64,000 nt of DNA from Hirundichthys speculiger (GCA_018398805.1 JAGFBZ010001170.1:1017001-1081000), one strand, 5' to 3'; shown: positions 23,876 to 34,702, numbered from the stretch's first letter. Notes: generated by a model not told the origin, from the sequence alone. Numbers and translations: made by a program.

Positions 23876-24584
23876 CGGACCTTGCGGGTTATCTGTCCCG
23901 TAGCTAATCATTTTTACCATTTCATATATAGAAGAATGCATTTGGCCTCAGTTGGTTGGCAGATAAGTTAACACATTGTGGATATTGTTAAATAGTGTGA
24001 GACAATGAAGAAAAGTCACTAAAATGTATGGATGTTATAAGTTAAGACTGGGGCAGTGTAATTACAGTAGGATAAAAAGAAGTTTAAAAAGAAATGTAAT
24101 TCATAGAGGTGATGTCAACAGGTGACTAATGATGATTTTGTCCAAATGCAGAATCCATAAAAGGCTCTTTCAGGAACAAAGATTCGCAAAGGATCTCCAC
24201 TTTTTCAAAATATACTTGGGAAAATCATTCAAATCTTTAAAAACAATGGTCCTCTCAACAGTCACACAATGAGCGCATTAAAACTGGGTGATGTGGATTT
24301 ATAGTCTTCCCACAAAACACTTTGACAAGTGAAGGAGATGGAGAACGACTCACCATTCTTTCATTTGGAAGAAATCCACTCAGTCTGCTAATCCTCTCTG
24401 TCTCACAGCATAAAAGGTAGTGATTATTTAAAAAAAAAAAAAGAGGGAAAAAAAGTGGTGATATTTCAGGCAAGCAGTGCCAACAAGTAATTACAAAGAT
24501 GATTTGTAACAAAAACAGTACAGGTCTTTGAGAGCAAATATAAACAGTCCATCCCCAATTTGTCAACAACTACACAAGAAATAT
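23876..24584. other. Stretch with no supported gene
   Basis: AT-rich and without motif. The part at 24470-24580 shares short blocks (ttgtaacaaaaacag, gtcaacaac) with 25160-25215 and may be the distal edge of the tandem duplication described next. Confidence 0.45.
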
Positions 24585-25029
24585 AACTGAAATGGAAAAA
24601 CAATCTTCAAAGAACATTTCTCCAGTTTAAAAACTCAAAGAAAATATTTGCAAATGTCCCCTGCTCTCCCTGGTAGAGCTCATCACCTTGAGATACATCA
24701 GCAGAGCAAAAGCCAATGTTTGTATGTGTGTTTTTACACACTTACCTTTATAATTTTATGGTGAATTTTACATTTTGGTGGTGAATGTCTTGTGTCTGTC
24801 CAAATCTGAATGTTGAAAATGCAACATAGTACCAATGAAAATGTACAAAGATAATAAAGGCTTTTGATTCTTCTGATTCCAAGCACTCAAGGACCCTGGA
24901 GAAATTTTCCAGGAATTTCAGTGTACAGAGAATTGAGTGCTTTGTGCTCCGGAACCATCCAACTATTACCGTAACAAATCCAAAGCCAGTGTGTGATTAT
25001 GGGGTTCAAAGCCATTTACATTTCTGTGA
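24585..25029 (+). repeat. Tandem near-duplicate, copy A
   Basis: This 445-base unit reappears at 25215-25677 (463 bases). The first about 195 bases are identical apart from the atga at the very start. The rest differs by about ten short gaps, all missing from copy A, and only one apparent substitution (near 24883). The last third corresponds to part of a Tc1-like transposase gene (gaaccatccaactattacc onwards), and there copy B keeps the more usual spacing (gtatggggtagcatca against tatggggttca). Such one-sided deletion differences suggest a poorly polished duplicate in the assembly rather than biological divergence. Confidence 0.9.
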
Positions 25030-25214
25030 AAAACAAGCAAATGCCTTCAAAGTGTCAACTTTGGAAAAAAAAAGGATTGATTTGACAGAGCAGGAGCCAG
25101 CCCAAACAACAACATTAGGGAGACAATCAAATGGCACAGACAACCAGTCATTTGTCCAACAACTCCAAAATTTACAAGATATTTGTAACAAAAACAGCAA
25201 AAGAAATGTCAACA

Positions 25215-25677
25215 ACTGAATGAAATGGAAAAACAATCTTCAAAGAACATTTCTCCAGTTTAAAAACTCAAAGAAAATATTTGCAAATGTCCCCTGCTCT
25301 CCCTGGTAGAGCTCATCACCTTGAGATACATCAGCAGAGCAAAAGCCAATGTTTGTATGTGTGTTTTTACACACTTACCTTTATAATTTTATGGTGAATT
25401 TTACATTTTATGGTGGTGAATGTCTTGTGTCTTGTCCAAAGTCTGAATGTTGAAAATGCAACATAGTACCAATGAAAATGTACAAAGATAATAAAAGGCT
25501 TTTGATTCTTCTGATTCCAAGCAAGTCAAGGACCCTGGAGAAATTTTCCAGGAATTTCAGTGTACAGAGAATTGAGTGCTTTGTGCTCCGGAACCATCCA
25601 GACTATTACCAGTAACAAATCCAGAAGCCAGTGTGTGATGTATGGGGTAGCATCAAAGGCCATTTACATTTCTGTGA
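25215..25677 (+). repeat. Tandem near-duplicate, copy B
   Basis: Partner of 24585-25029, separated from it by 185 bases. This copy runs on without a break into the rest of the Tc1-like transposase remnant (to about 26100), so it is the original of the pair. Differences are listed under copy A. Confidence 0.9.
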
Positions 25678-26180
25678 TGGTGGCTTTGATGAATTGACAT
25701 TTTGGAGCAACATGCCTTCAGAAGTGGGTCTTTTTCAGGGACTTCCATGATTTTTCGACAGAACAAAGCAAAACCAAAATTCTGTACACATTAAAAGGCA
25801 AGGCTGAGGAGGAGGAGGGTTCAGATGCTGGACTGGCCTGAAATCCTGACCTGTTCTCAACAGAGAATGACTTAAGACGCCTGAAGAGAAAAATGCAACA
25901 AGGACGACCTTGTACTGTTACCAAACATAAGATTTTCTTACAGGAAGAATGGGACAAGATGACGCCTTTCGAGTTTCATTGCATGTCATCTTCTGTGATA
26001 AATTATCTCTCAAGTGCTGTAAGAATGAATAGTATCATTACAGACTGCTTAAAGCTTCACTATCCAGTTTTTGAAATGCGTTGCAGGACTGAAATATAAA
26101 AATGAATGTCTGTTAACAAATGAAATTGAAAATTAAACCATGAAATATCATGGCTCACAGTGTGTGCAATGAAATAGAAA
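25540..26180 (+). mobile_element. Tc1-like DNA transposon, C-terminal half
   Basis: Catalytic and C-terminal part of a Tc1-like transposase plus the 3' end. Blocks in order: gaaccatccagactattaccag (25591), gtatggggtagcatca (25640), catttacatttctgtgatgg (25661), gagcaacatgccttcag (25706), cagggacttccatgatttttcgacag (25735), gctggactggcct and cctgacctgt (25827-25855), then R-K-M-Q-Q-G-R-P, L-Q-E-E-W-D-K-M-T-P and S-V-I-N-Y-L-S-S-A-V (25884-26020), and gcgttgcagg (26080). Where the family has Q-D-N at the second catalytic Asp, this copy reads Q-N-K. Stops interrupt the frame (for example TGA just after the cagggacttcca block). The terminal repeat is not clear. Same family as positions 1-140. Confidence 0.8.
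25893..26099 (+). pseudogene. Tc1-like transposase C-terminus, open remnant
   Basis: A 68-codon open frame, M-Q-Q-G-R-P-C-T-V to the stop at 26097. It covers the C-terminal part of a Tc1-like transposase after the third catalytic residue (the L-Q-E-E-W-D-K block is the clearest). It begins inside the gene. The catalytic residues lie upstream in a broken frame, so no functional product is expected. Confidence 0.75.
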
Positions 26181-27195
26181 GCCAATGTAAGTGTTAGAAA
26201 TACATTTTTTGGAGTAATTTTCCACAACTCATTTGAATTTTAGATTACATGTAACTTACTTTGGCACTGTGGGGCTTGCTGGAGTGTTGTTATAAATGAG
26301 GTAGTTGTGTGGTTGTTTACCTGTAGCTCTGTTTATATGTGCCAATATGTAGGTTTTTGTTGACAGTTCTTGCATGTGAAGTTGTCCATGAACACTTTAT
26401 GTGTAGGTCACAGCTCATTGGGCTGTTTGTTGGGGTAACGTTGGGGGGGCGGTGAGTCTTGGTAGGGAAGAAGAGTGTGGGAACCAACTAACCAATGCGC
26501 AGGGGATGGGGGTGGGGAAAAAGGATGAGGTAAATGTTCCAAAGCCCAACAATCAGCATGTTGATGTCTTCACTGGGTGGCCTAATTCTATGGGGGATAC
26601 AGGACGCAGCAGGTCGCTGGGTCTCAGGGCACTATAGGACCATCCTGTTGGGCAATGGATGAGCTGTGCATGTCGCTGCTAAAAATAACAACACAGAATC
26701 AGTGCATGGTATGTTTGAATATGCACTCCGTTAGATAATGAATCCAACAGCATCTCTGGACTAACTTGCATCTACACATTGTGATTCATGCCTTTGTACG
26801 GAAACTTGGGGAATAAAAGAGTCAAAAATCTGAACAGAGGGCATGATATGTTTTATTTAGTAAATACTTTTTTAAATCTTGTTTTTATATTTTACCGTCG
26901 CCCTTCTTTTTTTCAGCAGAAGATACATGTAACAGACCTCTATTTTTGCCCTCATCCAATATTGCTTTGCTATTGCTTTTTTCTTTTAACTTTACTTACA
27001 TGTATGTAGTCGACAAAGTCTCGCCTCTATTGTGAGTTAAACATTGCTATGTTGGCATAACATTATGCTAATCAGTGTCAATGCAAAAGTAACATTTTGT
27101 GTCACTTCCTGTCTGTTGTTTGCATGGTGTCACAGTCTCTGAGTCGAACAACTTCTTTAAACTAATTTTGATCTATATGTTCTGATAACTCAACA
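26181..27195. other. Stretch with no supported gene
   Basis: A G-rich segment near 26440-26560 keeps a 61-codon frame open, but no domain is visible. Otherwise AT-rich and uninformative. Confidence 0.5.
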
Positions 27196-27203
27196 CTGTA
27201 GAA

Positions 27204-27313
27204 CAGGGGTGTCAAACTGATCTGTGAAAGGGCCGTGTGGCTGCAGGTTGCTGCTGGTTGGAACTAAGACCTGCAGCCACACGGCCCTTTCACAGATCAG
27301 TTTGACACCTGTG
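27204..27313. mobile_element. Hairpin hAT MITE, 110 bp
   Basis: Almost the whole element is a palindrome. It starts caggggtgtcaaactgatc and ends gatcagtttgacacctgtg, with arms of about 45 bases that are identical apart from the outermost few, and a central spacer of about 20 bases. Flanking bases ctgtagaa (27196-27203) and ctgtaaat (27314-27321) match at 6 of 8 positions, as expected for an aged 8-bp duplication. The outer 15 bases are the same as the 3' terminus of the hAT at 17436-19307, so the same transposase probably mobilised it. Confidence 0.9.
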
Positions 27314-27513
27314 CTGTAAATGGTCATTTGCAACTGAGCACTTTCCCCTCTGAGATTTTCACTGTCACTAATCACCGGTTCATCTTCAGCCTATTAGCTT
27401 CTTCGCATGGCACCCCCTCTCTCCTTCTTACTGCTCAGTGTGTGAAATTTTTCGCTAATCCTCTGCCTCCTGTAGTGAGAAAAGTAAATGCATAAAGTGT
27501 AGCTTGTTTATAG

Positions 27514-27728
27514 CAGGGGTGTCCAAACTCCAGTCTTGGGGGGCTGCTGCCCTGCATATTTTAGATGTTTCCGTGCTTCAGGACACCTGATTCAAATGAA
27601 TGGGTCATTAACAGAGCTGGATGACAAGCTGATGGTGATCCATTCATTTGGATCAGGTGTGCTGAAGCAGGAAAATATCAAAGACATGCAGGAGAGCGGC
27701 CCTTGAGGAATGGAGTTTGACAGCTGTG
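27514..27728. mobile_element. hAT MITE, 215 bp
   Basis: It starts caggggtgtccaaactccag and ends ggagtttgacagctgtg, flanked by the perfect 8-bp duplication gtttatag (27506-27513, 27729-27736). The interior is a long imperfect palindrome: cttcaggacacctgattcaaatgaat on the left pairs with attcatttggatcaggtgtgctgaag on the right. This family is common in percomorph genomes. It has no coding capacity. It lies 200 bases from another hAT MITE. Confidence 0.93.
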
Positions 27729-28000
27729 GTTTATAGCTTTGGAGGTTAGGTGCAGCAAGCTAGAGACCTGGTTCTGCCAACTAGACCATAGTCCAGTAGG
27801 TTCAGTTGCTAGCCAGGCTAACTTAGCGGCAGACTAGCCTAGATTAGCTGCTGCTATCAGTTCTGCCCCCTGTGGCACCTGAGCTGCCAGAAAGTCAGAG
27901 CGGCTGGCTGACGGTTCGAAGGAAGATGACTCCAGGGACTACAGTTAGGTGTATTCCAGGGGTGGGCGACAAAAAGTAATTGTAAGTACATAGTAAGGCT

Positions 28001-28414
28001 ATGATAAGTGTCGGCACTAATGACACCTCGCTACGCCAGTCGGAAGTCACTAAACTTAACATTGAGTCGGACTATTGGATATCGTACTATGTAGCCTTCT
28101 GTGGTCCCCTTCGTGAGTTGACCAGTGATGATCAATTTAGCAGCAAGTCATCGCTCCATTGCTGGTTGTCTCAGTGCTGTCTAGAAAACAACCTTGCCTT
28201 TATTGGCAATTGGCAGATGTTTTGGGGAGAGCCTGGTCTGATTAGGAGAGACGGCATTCACCCCTCCCGATATGGCACAGCTCTTATTTCTAGCAATTTG
28301 GCTGATTTTATGAGACCCTCGCTCCCTGACATGGTCGAGGCCATGATGCAGAGCTACAGTTTACATGCTTCTCTGCTGCTTCTTGAGGACTGCCTCCGGC
28401 CAGTAAACATATAG
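28001..28414 (+). pseudogene. L2-type LINE ORF1, esterase domain (truncated)
   Basis: 137 codons open, with V-G-T-N-D-T-S-L-R-Q-S-E near the start (the GxND block III of SGNH-type esterases), then W-L-S-Q-C-C, N-N-L-A-F-I-G-N-W-Q, and G-L-I-R-R-D-G-I-H-P-S, whose D-G-I-H provides the catalytic Asp and His. The GDS nucleophile block expected upstream is missing because of a deletion between about 27975 and 28000. ORF1 proteins of L2-type elements act in retrotransposition ribonucleoprotein particles. This one is incomplete and cannot be an active hydrolase. It is the longest protein-like open frame in the window. Confidence 0.85.
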
Positions 28415-28519
28415 GGAATTAATTATGTTAATTGATCATTTTAACATGGTTAAACTATGGAATTGGTGTTGATCCTCCAAAAGCCTACCAAGCGCAACGT
28501 AATAAAGGCATGAACCAAA

Positions 28520-29544
28520 ACAACCTTATAAAAATAAATGTTGTCAGACATTTAGAGCTAAAAGCTAAAAAAAAAAATTAGATGCAGACTGCAAAATATA
28601 AGAACTCTTGGCTCTGTTAGTCAGAGATCTAATTATTGAGACTCGGAGCTATATCTTCTGTTTATTAGAGACGTGGCTACAGGAGGAAGTAGTATGTTAG
28701 TTTAAATGAGTCGACACTGGTTATACTAATTATCATACTCCCCACAGCACTGGTCGAGGCGGAGGAGTAGCAGCTGTCTATAAGTCCAGTCTTCAAGTAA
28801 TAACTAAACCTGAATGCTATTATAATACATTTGAAGGCCTTTTGCTTAGTCTAACCATCCCGAGCTGGAAATCATAAAAGACATGGTCTTGTTAGTGGTA
28901 GTGTTGGTCCTGCTGGTGCTTATCTAGACTTTCTGTGTGAGTTCTGGTTTAGTCCTCAGCTCAGACAAAGTCATCATAGTGGGTGACTTCACATTCATAT
29001 GGATGCTGACAGTGACAACCTTAAATCAGCCTTTGATTCTCTTCTTGAATCAATGGGTGTCTCTCAAAATAAACCAACTGACGCACTGTTTTAATAACAC
29101 CCTAGATCTCTTCTGTGGTAGAACCTGATCATTTTATAGTGCCTCTAGACCCCCCTCTTCTCTGATCACTATTTAATAATATTTGAATTGAACATTCTCA
29201 ACTTTATAATGCATAATAAAAGATATTAGCATATGTATAGCTGATAAAGCTGTAAATAATTACAGGAAGTCATCGTTTCTGATCTCCCTACAGAGAATAT
29301 AGTAGAACAATTGGAGGTGATGACCTTTAAATTTACCCTTACAGATATTGATTGGCTTGTCAACAATACTGCACATATATTGTATTCAGCTTTAGATGCT
29401 GTTGCCCCTCTGAAAAAGAGGGTGTCTAACCATAGGAGTTCAGCTCCGTGGTATAATTTGCATATCCACATACTAAAACAAAAAACGCGTAAAATGGAGA
29501 AGGAAGTGGTGCTCTTCAAATTTGTAGACTCAGATTGCACCTGA
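28520..29544 (+). pseudogene. L2-type LINE ORF2, endonuclease domain (broken)
   Basis: A reading frame broken by several stops and shifts that keeps the motif order of an apurinic-type endonuclease: L-L-E-T-W-L-Q-E-E-V around 28664, G-R-G-G-G-V-A-A-V-Y-K-S-S-L around 28755, S-D-K-V-I-I-V-G-D-F around 28967 and a following N-T-L-D-L. The last part (29311-29544) is the endonuclease-RT linker with A-L-D-A-V-A-P-L-K. No RT motif (xxDD) follows. Confidence 0.75.
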
Positions 29545-29564
29545 AAAGATCTTATCTATGTAGA

Positions 29565-30640
29565 TGTTTCCAGGCGACCTTATAACTGGTTGTGCCTCCC
29601 TCAGCAGCAACAACTGCGATCAAGCATTTGCGATAACTGGTAGCGAGTCTTTTTTGTGGAGAAATTTTAAGCCACTCTTCTTTGTAGAATTGTTTCATGT
29701 CAGCCAGATTGGAGGGTGTCCGGCCTTTTAAGGTTGTGCCCCAGCATCTCCATTGGAATTAATTCTCTACTTTGACTGTTCCACTCCAAAACCTTCATTT
29801 TGTTTTTTTTTAAGCCATTCACTTGCTGGTGTGTTTTGGATAATTGTCCTGCTGCAGAACCCAAGTGTGCTTCAGCGTGAGGTCATGAACTGATGCCTGG
29901 ACATTCTCCTTCAGGATTTTTTAATAGAAAGCAGAATTCATGGTTCCATTACTCTCAGCAGGTCATCCAAGTCCTGAAGCAGCAAAGCAGCTCCAGACCA
30001 AAAGTGAGACAAACCTTTCTGTCTTTTCGGTCAGCAGTGCTTTTCACCATGGATCTCTGCCATGCTGCCATTGTTGCCTCGTCTCTTTCTTACGGTTGAG
30101 TCATGAACACTGACCTTAACTGGGGCTAGTGAGGTTTGCAGTTCTTTGGATGTTGTTGGTTCTTTTATGACCTCTTGGATGAGTCGTCGCTGTACTCTTG
30201 GGGGTAATTTTGTTCCCTGTTTAGCCCATGTTTTCTCCATTTGTGGATAATATCTCTCACTGTGGTTCACTGGAGTCCCAACTGCTTTAGAAATGGCTTT
30301 TCAACCTTTTCCAGACTGATAGATGTCAATTACTTTTTTTCTCCTTTGTTCTTGAATTTCTTTGGATCACGGCTTGATGTCTTGCTTTTTGGGATCTTTT
30401 GGCTTTTGTCAGACAGGTCCTATTGAAGTGATCTCTAGATTTGACAGGTCTGGCAGTGATTCACTGGGTGTGACCAATGAAATTGAGCTCAGCTTTCCAA
30501 AAAGTGTGATTTACCACAGTTACTTCATGATTTAACAAGGGGGGCAATTACTTTTTCACATAGGGCCATCTAGGTTTGAATAGATTTTTTACCCTTAAAA
30601 AAAAAAAGATCACCAATTAAAAATTGCATTTGGTGTTTAT
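29565..30640 (-). mobile_element. Tc1-like DNA transposon inside the L2 LINE
   Basis: The transposase is on the minus strand. Its antisense on the plus strand shows ctggttgtgcctccctcagcagc (C terminus, 29587), gtgtgttttggataattgtcctgctgcagaacccaag (29828, second-Asp region), ggtcatccaagtcctgaagcagc (29962), cttacggttgagtcatgaacactgacc (30088), cttttatgacctcttggatgagtcgtcgctg (30161, HTH) and tgatagatgtcaattac (30317). The N-terminal end is at about 30390. The ends include ggggggcaattactttttcacatagggcc (30539). A central segment is missing. It disrupts an L2 LINE whose 3' UTR resumes at about 30655. Confidence 0.8.
30031..30270 (-). pseudogene. Tc1-like transposase, N-terminal HTH remnant
   Basis: The open minus-strand frame reads P-R-V-Q-R-R-L-I-Q-E-V-I-K-E-P-T-T-S-K-E-L-Q and V-S-V-H-D-S-T-V-R-K-R. 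This is the second helix-turn-helix of the paired-like DNA-binding domain of Tc1-type transposases. It then runs out at the internal deletion (normal R-K-R-L-G-K-N-G-L becomes R-K-R-R-G-N-N-G-S), so no catalytic domain follows in frame. Confidence 0.82.
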
Positions 30641-30654
30641 TTGGATTTTTGGGT

Positions 30655-30956
30655 AGGCATTTACCTGGCTGGCCTTCAACAGGAAGGTTCCCCACCTTAT
30701 GAGCCAGGTCCTGCTCAAGCTTTTTTCCCTCTTAAAGGAAGGTTTTTCCTTGCTTCTGTTTGGCTTAAAGGTTTTTCTGCTAGTGGAGTTTTTTTTTTTA
30801 CTTGCCATTGTTTCTTTAATTAAGATTTAATAAAATTAGCTATAGTTAATTATATTTGCTCGGGGGTCATGCTCTGGGTCTCTGAAAAATGCCTACAGAC
30901 AGTTTGTATTGTAATAGATGCTATTAAGAATAATACTGAATGGAATTGAATTGAAC
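30655..30956 (+). mobile_element. L2/Maui-type LINE, 3' UTR and tail
   Basis: The sequence caacaggaaggttccccacc, ttaaaggaaggtttttccttgcttctg, then gctcgggggtcatgctctgggtctctg and the final gaatggaattgaattgaac matches the layout of the 3' UTR and the attgaattg-type end of fish L2/Maui elements. It is most simply the continuation of the LINE at 27800-29560, separated from it by the Tc1-like insertion. The RT segment between the two is missing. Confidence 0.7.
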
Positions 30957-33900
30957 ATTAAAAATTAAAGTATATGCCTTATGGTTGAAATACCACTCAG
31001 TTTGGTAAATCCTTCCTGTATCTTTGTTGAGGTAGCACTGTTTCTTCTTGACAAGACAATACCTCTATCCCTTTGCCTGGCCCTCCTGTCCTTAATCATA
31101 TAGCCAAATAATTCTAAGCATACTTGAATTGTGTTGGGAGAGTGTCATCCCCTTCTGTACAAACCGGCGACACCCCTTGGAGTTTTATCTTTTACTACCA
31201 CCACTCAAAACGCATCAATGAAAGGCCAGCTGTTCCCTGCCCTCTGCTGGCCCGGCCAGGCCTCAGTTAGATACTCGGTTTTCAGCCCCCACCCACTGAC
31301 TACCCTCGCAAACACACACTCGCTCACACATACACACTGGCAGTCCAGGCTCGTGTGAAGGCATGGAGTGCCATCACCAGCAGGCCTCAGGTTACGTGGG
31401 CACAGCACCAAGCTATGTCCCCACGCTAACGAAGGATTTGGTGAGACGCGTTTGTGCTGCATGCAACTGCTCTCTCAGCTCAGCACTGTTGCACACATAC
31501 ACACTGCTCTGGCTTCTGGTCGTCAGATCACAATTCTGCAAAAGTTAACCATATGACAGAAATAGAACACAGCAGTCTTTAATGTTAGAGGCTCCTCGAG
31601 AAAACACAGGCTGCTGGTGGGACTCCTTGGAATAAATTAAGGCTTATGTGGCCAGCTCATATGTTACTATAAGAGAAGAGATCTTTGACTGTTTTGAAGC
31701 TGTGGCTAATCAAACACAGTGTGGAGGAATGTCACTGCGGGTAACATCCTCTATGAAATGCGATATAATTACAGCTGAAGTTGAATATGTTGGTCATTCT
31801 CATTTTCTCTCTTTTTAGCTCTGTTAGCAGCATGGCTACGTATTTACAAAAAAAAAAAAAAAACAAGGCGTTTTTAGGCTTAACGTGTTATGCCTTCTGG
31901 TCATCAGTCAGTTCAGGACTCTGTTCAAGGGAGTCGTGAACGACAGAGCAGAACGGTAGTTTTTAAAAAAAATGTTCTTCAAAGTTCCATTTGAAAATAC
32001 GTCATATTGCATTACATTCTCTTTCTGTAATATGCTTCTTGCCTTCTTAAAACACATCTGACGTGTACTGGGATGGCTTAGGGCTTCCTTCTTAAGGCTT
32101 CAGTGCAATCACATCAAACATAAAGTAAAGACCTCCTTACATGCTTGGTTGAATAGCTTGTATTTTGGCTCTTCATGTGTTAGACGCACAGCTAACTGTT
32201 GTTGCACAGCACAAGCCAGGGGATGTTGGATTTCAGAGCACACTGGTGCCACCGTCACATTCTGACCATTTCTAAGTCTGTGTTTTTGTCCGTATTTGTG
32301 CTCTTATGGACTTGGGAAACGTCATCAGTCACAGCAGAAGTACTGCTACAGTCCAGAGTCTGCATCCAGCTAAGTGCGTTTAAAATCCCTGGATGTGTTC
32401 TTGATCTGCTCATTTCATTAGGGATGCATCCGTTGTTGACCTGTGTAGACAGGAGAAGGCAGAGTATCCCAGAATGCATCTCTCATCAACAGGAAGTAGC
32501 AGAAATAGCAGAAAAGTGGAAAAGCTCAGAATTCTAAGTTACACCTTTTAAAATACAACTTTTGCTGTGTAACAGACTGATCAAAAGTAGGGTTGATTTA
32601 TCAGCATAAAGCCTTTTTTCAAACGTACTTCGACAACGTTGTTCTCTTGAGTCAGACATGCTAAGAACACAAGTCCAAACTTGACGTACTACTTACTGAG
32701 AAACTGGGTTTAAAATCAAATGATAGCTTGGCCACAATCTTGATCAGAATTTTTCTTTTTAATTTTCATATTCTTTCCCCCTTTCTGATTATTGAATTAC
32801 TTACATGGACTGGTGACTTGTCCTGCCTTTTGCCTGAAGAGAGATAGGATAGGCTGCACCAGAGACCTGTGACACTAAAAGGGATCAAGTGGGTATAGAT
32901 AAGGGATAATAAATTATTTACCTTTTGCTGGTTTTGGAATTAATTACAGATATTATTATATTACAGTAGTGAAGTGGCTCTCCAATGGACAAGTGACCTG
33001 GCCAGGGCGTACCCCCTGCCTTCACCCTTTAACAGCAGCTGTTCTTATCTTTCACCACTTCTTTTTTAAAGCTTTTCATAAAAGCTACAACAGAGTTGCT
33101 CATTTTCATGTGATGTTTATTGCACATACTGGTGATGCACCTCTCCATCCATGAGGAGCGGTATGTCTGTAGTTCTCTGTAGATAACATCTGATAAACCA
33201 CATTGATCCATCAAAAATCACAGAAAACACAAAGACAGTATCAAGTTGGACAAGGTGGCGCAAGACAGCTGTCAGTTCTGTTTTTATTGCACACATTTTT
33301 TTAATTGCATCACGCATGACAATAACATAATCTGCTGTAAGATTGATTGCATGGTGTTACAGATAGCGGTATTGGTGCTTTTGAAACATGAGAGAGTTTG
33401 GATTCATTTTTGCACGTGGGAAGCATACTCTGCATAGCCCGAAGACACAAAAGGAGATATCTTTTACATCTGATATCAGCTGCTATCAGTTCTTGAGTGT
33501 CATCTATGACAGGCTGCGAACATACTGCCCTTACCGCTACAAGATGCTCTTAAACTGTGCTAGCCCTATCTTTTATCAGTCAAGCAATAGAATTTGTTTG
33601 TTAAATTTGTTGGGAATTAGTTAAAGGAGATTTTGGGGTTTGATACATTTCCTGTTGCTTTTTCCCTGCAGTTTTCTTTGTCAGAGGCGGGGTAGCTTTA
33701 ATGAGTGGAGTCTATTGTTACTTGTGGCAGCCGCCTGCTTGCAGCTGTGGATGAAACTATCTGGTGTATTTGGCACAGCGCCAGCCTTCGGCCTCAGTTT
33801 TTTACAGGAGGCGGACGGGGGCCAAAGCCAGTGCATTGAATGTGCTTGATGTGGATTGATGGACAGCCGACAGCTTGCTTTTTCTCCTGAAAAACAAGAG

Positions 33901-34702
33901 TGCTTTCCTAATCTACATAGACAGGAATCCATGGAAACCAAATGCTGGTGGGGAATGATGTGGAGTTAGGGTTGATGAGAGATTGGCCAGCAGTACTTGA
34001 AGTGAGAAGTTGCACTTTTTTTTTTTACCCCGCTCGGTTGATGTCAACAGCTCCCCTCCATGTTTCATCTGTTTTTTTCTTGTTTCCATAGAGTATAATC
34101 TGCTTATATGTTTCATGCTGGAGTATGTGACAACATCAGAAAGCAACGTAAACTCTGCCTCAACATGGCGGCTCCTCTGTCCCCTCTATCACTGTCATCA
34201 ACCATCAGATAGGGCTGACAGACCAAACACTCTTATCATTTTATCGCTAGGGGCTCTCCTTGTATGTTTTAAACTTTATAAATCCTGTCAAGCATCAATT
34301 GATGTAACATAAGATTCATAAGATTTAGTTCTAAGCCAAACCAAAGCAACTGAAATATCACATTATACGTCAGCCAAATAAGAGGTTTCATTAAATCCTG
34401 AAGTGAGTAATAATAAAATAAGATAGATATTCTAAACTATAAATTAAAACCTGCAAAAGAACACTGGAAGATAATTGGGGATGATTTTGATCCCAAATCT
34501 CTGCATCCAACAAGGCCCCAATGATTTTGATCATTCAACAGAATCACATTTCCCTGTTGTGTGGAGTGTATTAAAAGGATCATATCATGAAAAAAAAAAA
34601 GACTTTTTCTGTAGTTGAGAACATTTCCTTGGGTGTTTGAAATCAATATCAACTCAAAACTCTAATATAACACAACAATGTCGAGTTGTTTGAAAGTCTA
34701 AA
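30957..34702. other. Stretch with no supported gene
   Basis: Two short pieces resemble the 3' ends of fish non-LTR elements. 32812-32900 has gactggtgacttgtcctgcc, then gagataggataggctgcacc and gggtatagataag. 32985-33030 has ggacaagtgacctggccagggcgtaccccctgcc. Poly(A) lies near 31849-31863 and TG/CA-rich sequence near 31310-31340. No host exon or RNA gene could be supported. Confidence 0.5.
32812..32900 (+). repeat. Degraded non-LTR 3'-end fragment
   Basis: Matches by eye the frequent fish repeat end with the order gacctgtccagg, ctgggataggctccagc, ggataagcgg. Here it is gacttgtcctgcc, gagataggataggctgcacc, ggtatagataag. A second, shorter copy of the first block is at 32985-33030. Family assignment is not possible from this length. 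Confidence 0.45.

Larger units (their letters stand above)
27800..29560 (+). mobile_element. L2/Maui-type LINE, ORF1 and endonuclease part
   Basis: From about 27850 the sequence reads L-P-P-V-A-P-E-L-P-E-S-Q-S-G-W-L-T-V-R-R-K, the linker region of L2-type ORF1. After an internal gap it continues as the esterase-like domain (28001-28414). ORF2 begins near 28500. Its endonuclease shows L-L-E-T-W-L (28664), the T-G-R-G-G-G-V-A block (28752), V-I-I-V-G-D-F (28975) and N-N-T-L-D-L (29095). The linker beyond it, A-V-A-P-L-K-K-R, is at 29398. The catalytic GDFN motif reads G-D-F-T. Stops occur throughout ORF2. The reverse transcriptase is missing: the sequence stops at a Tc1-like insertion, and only the LINE 3' UTR follows it (30655-30956). 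Confidence 0.85.
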
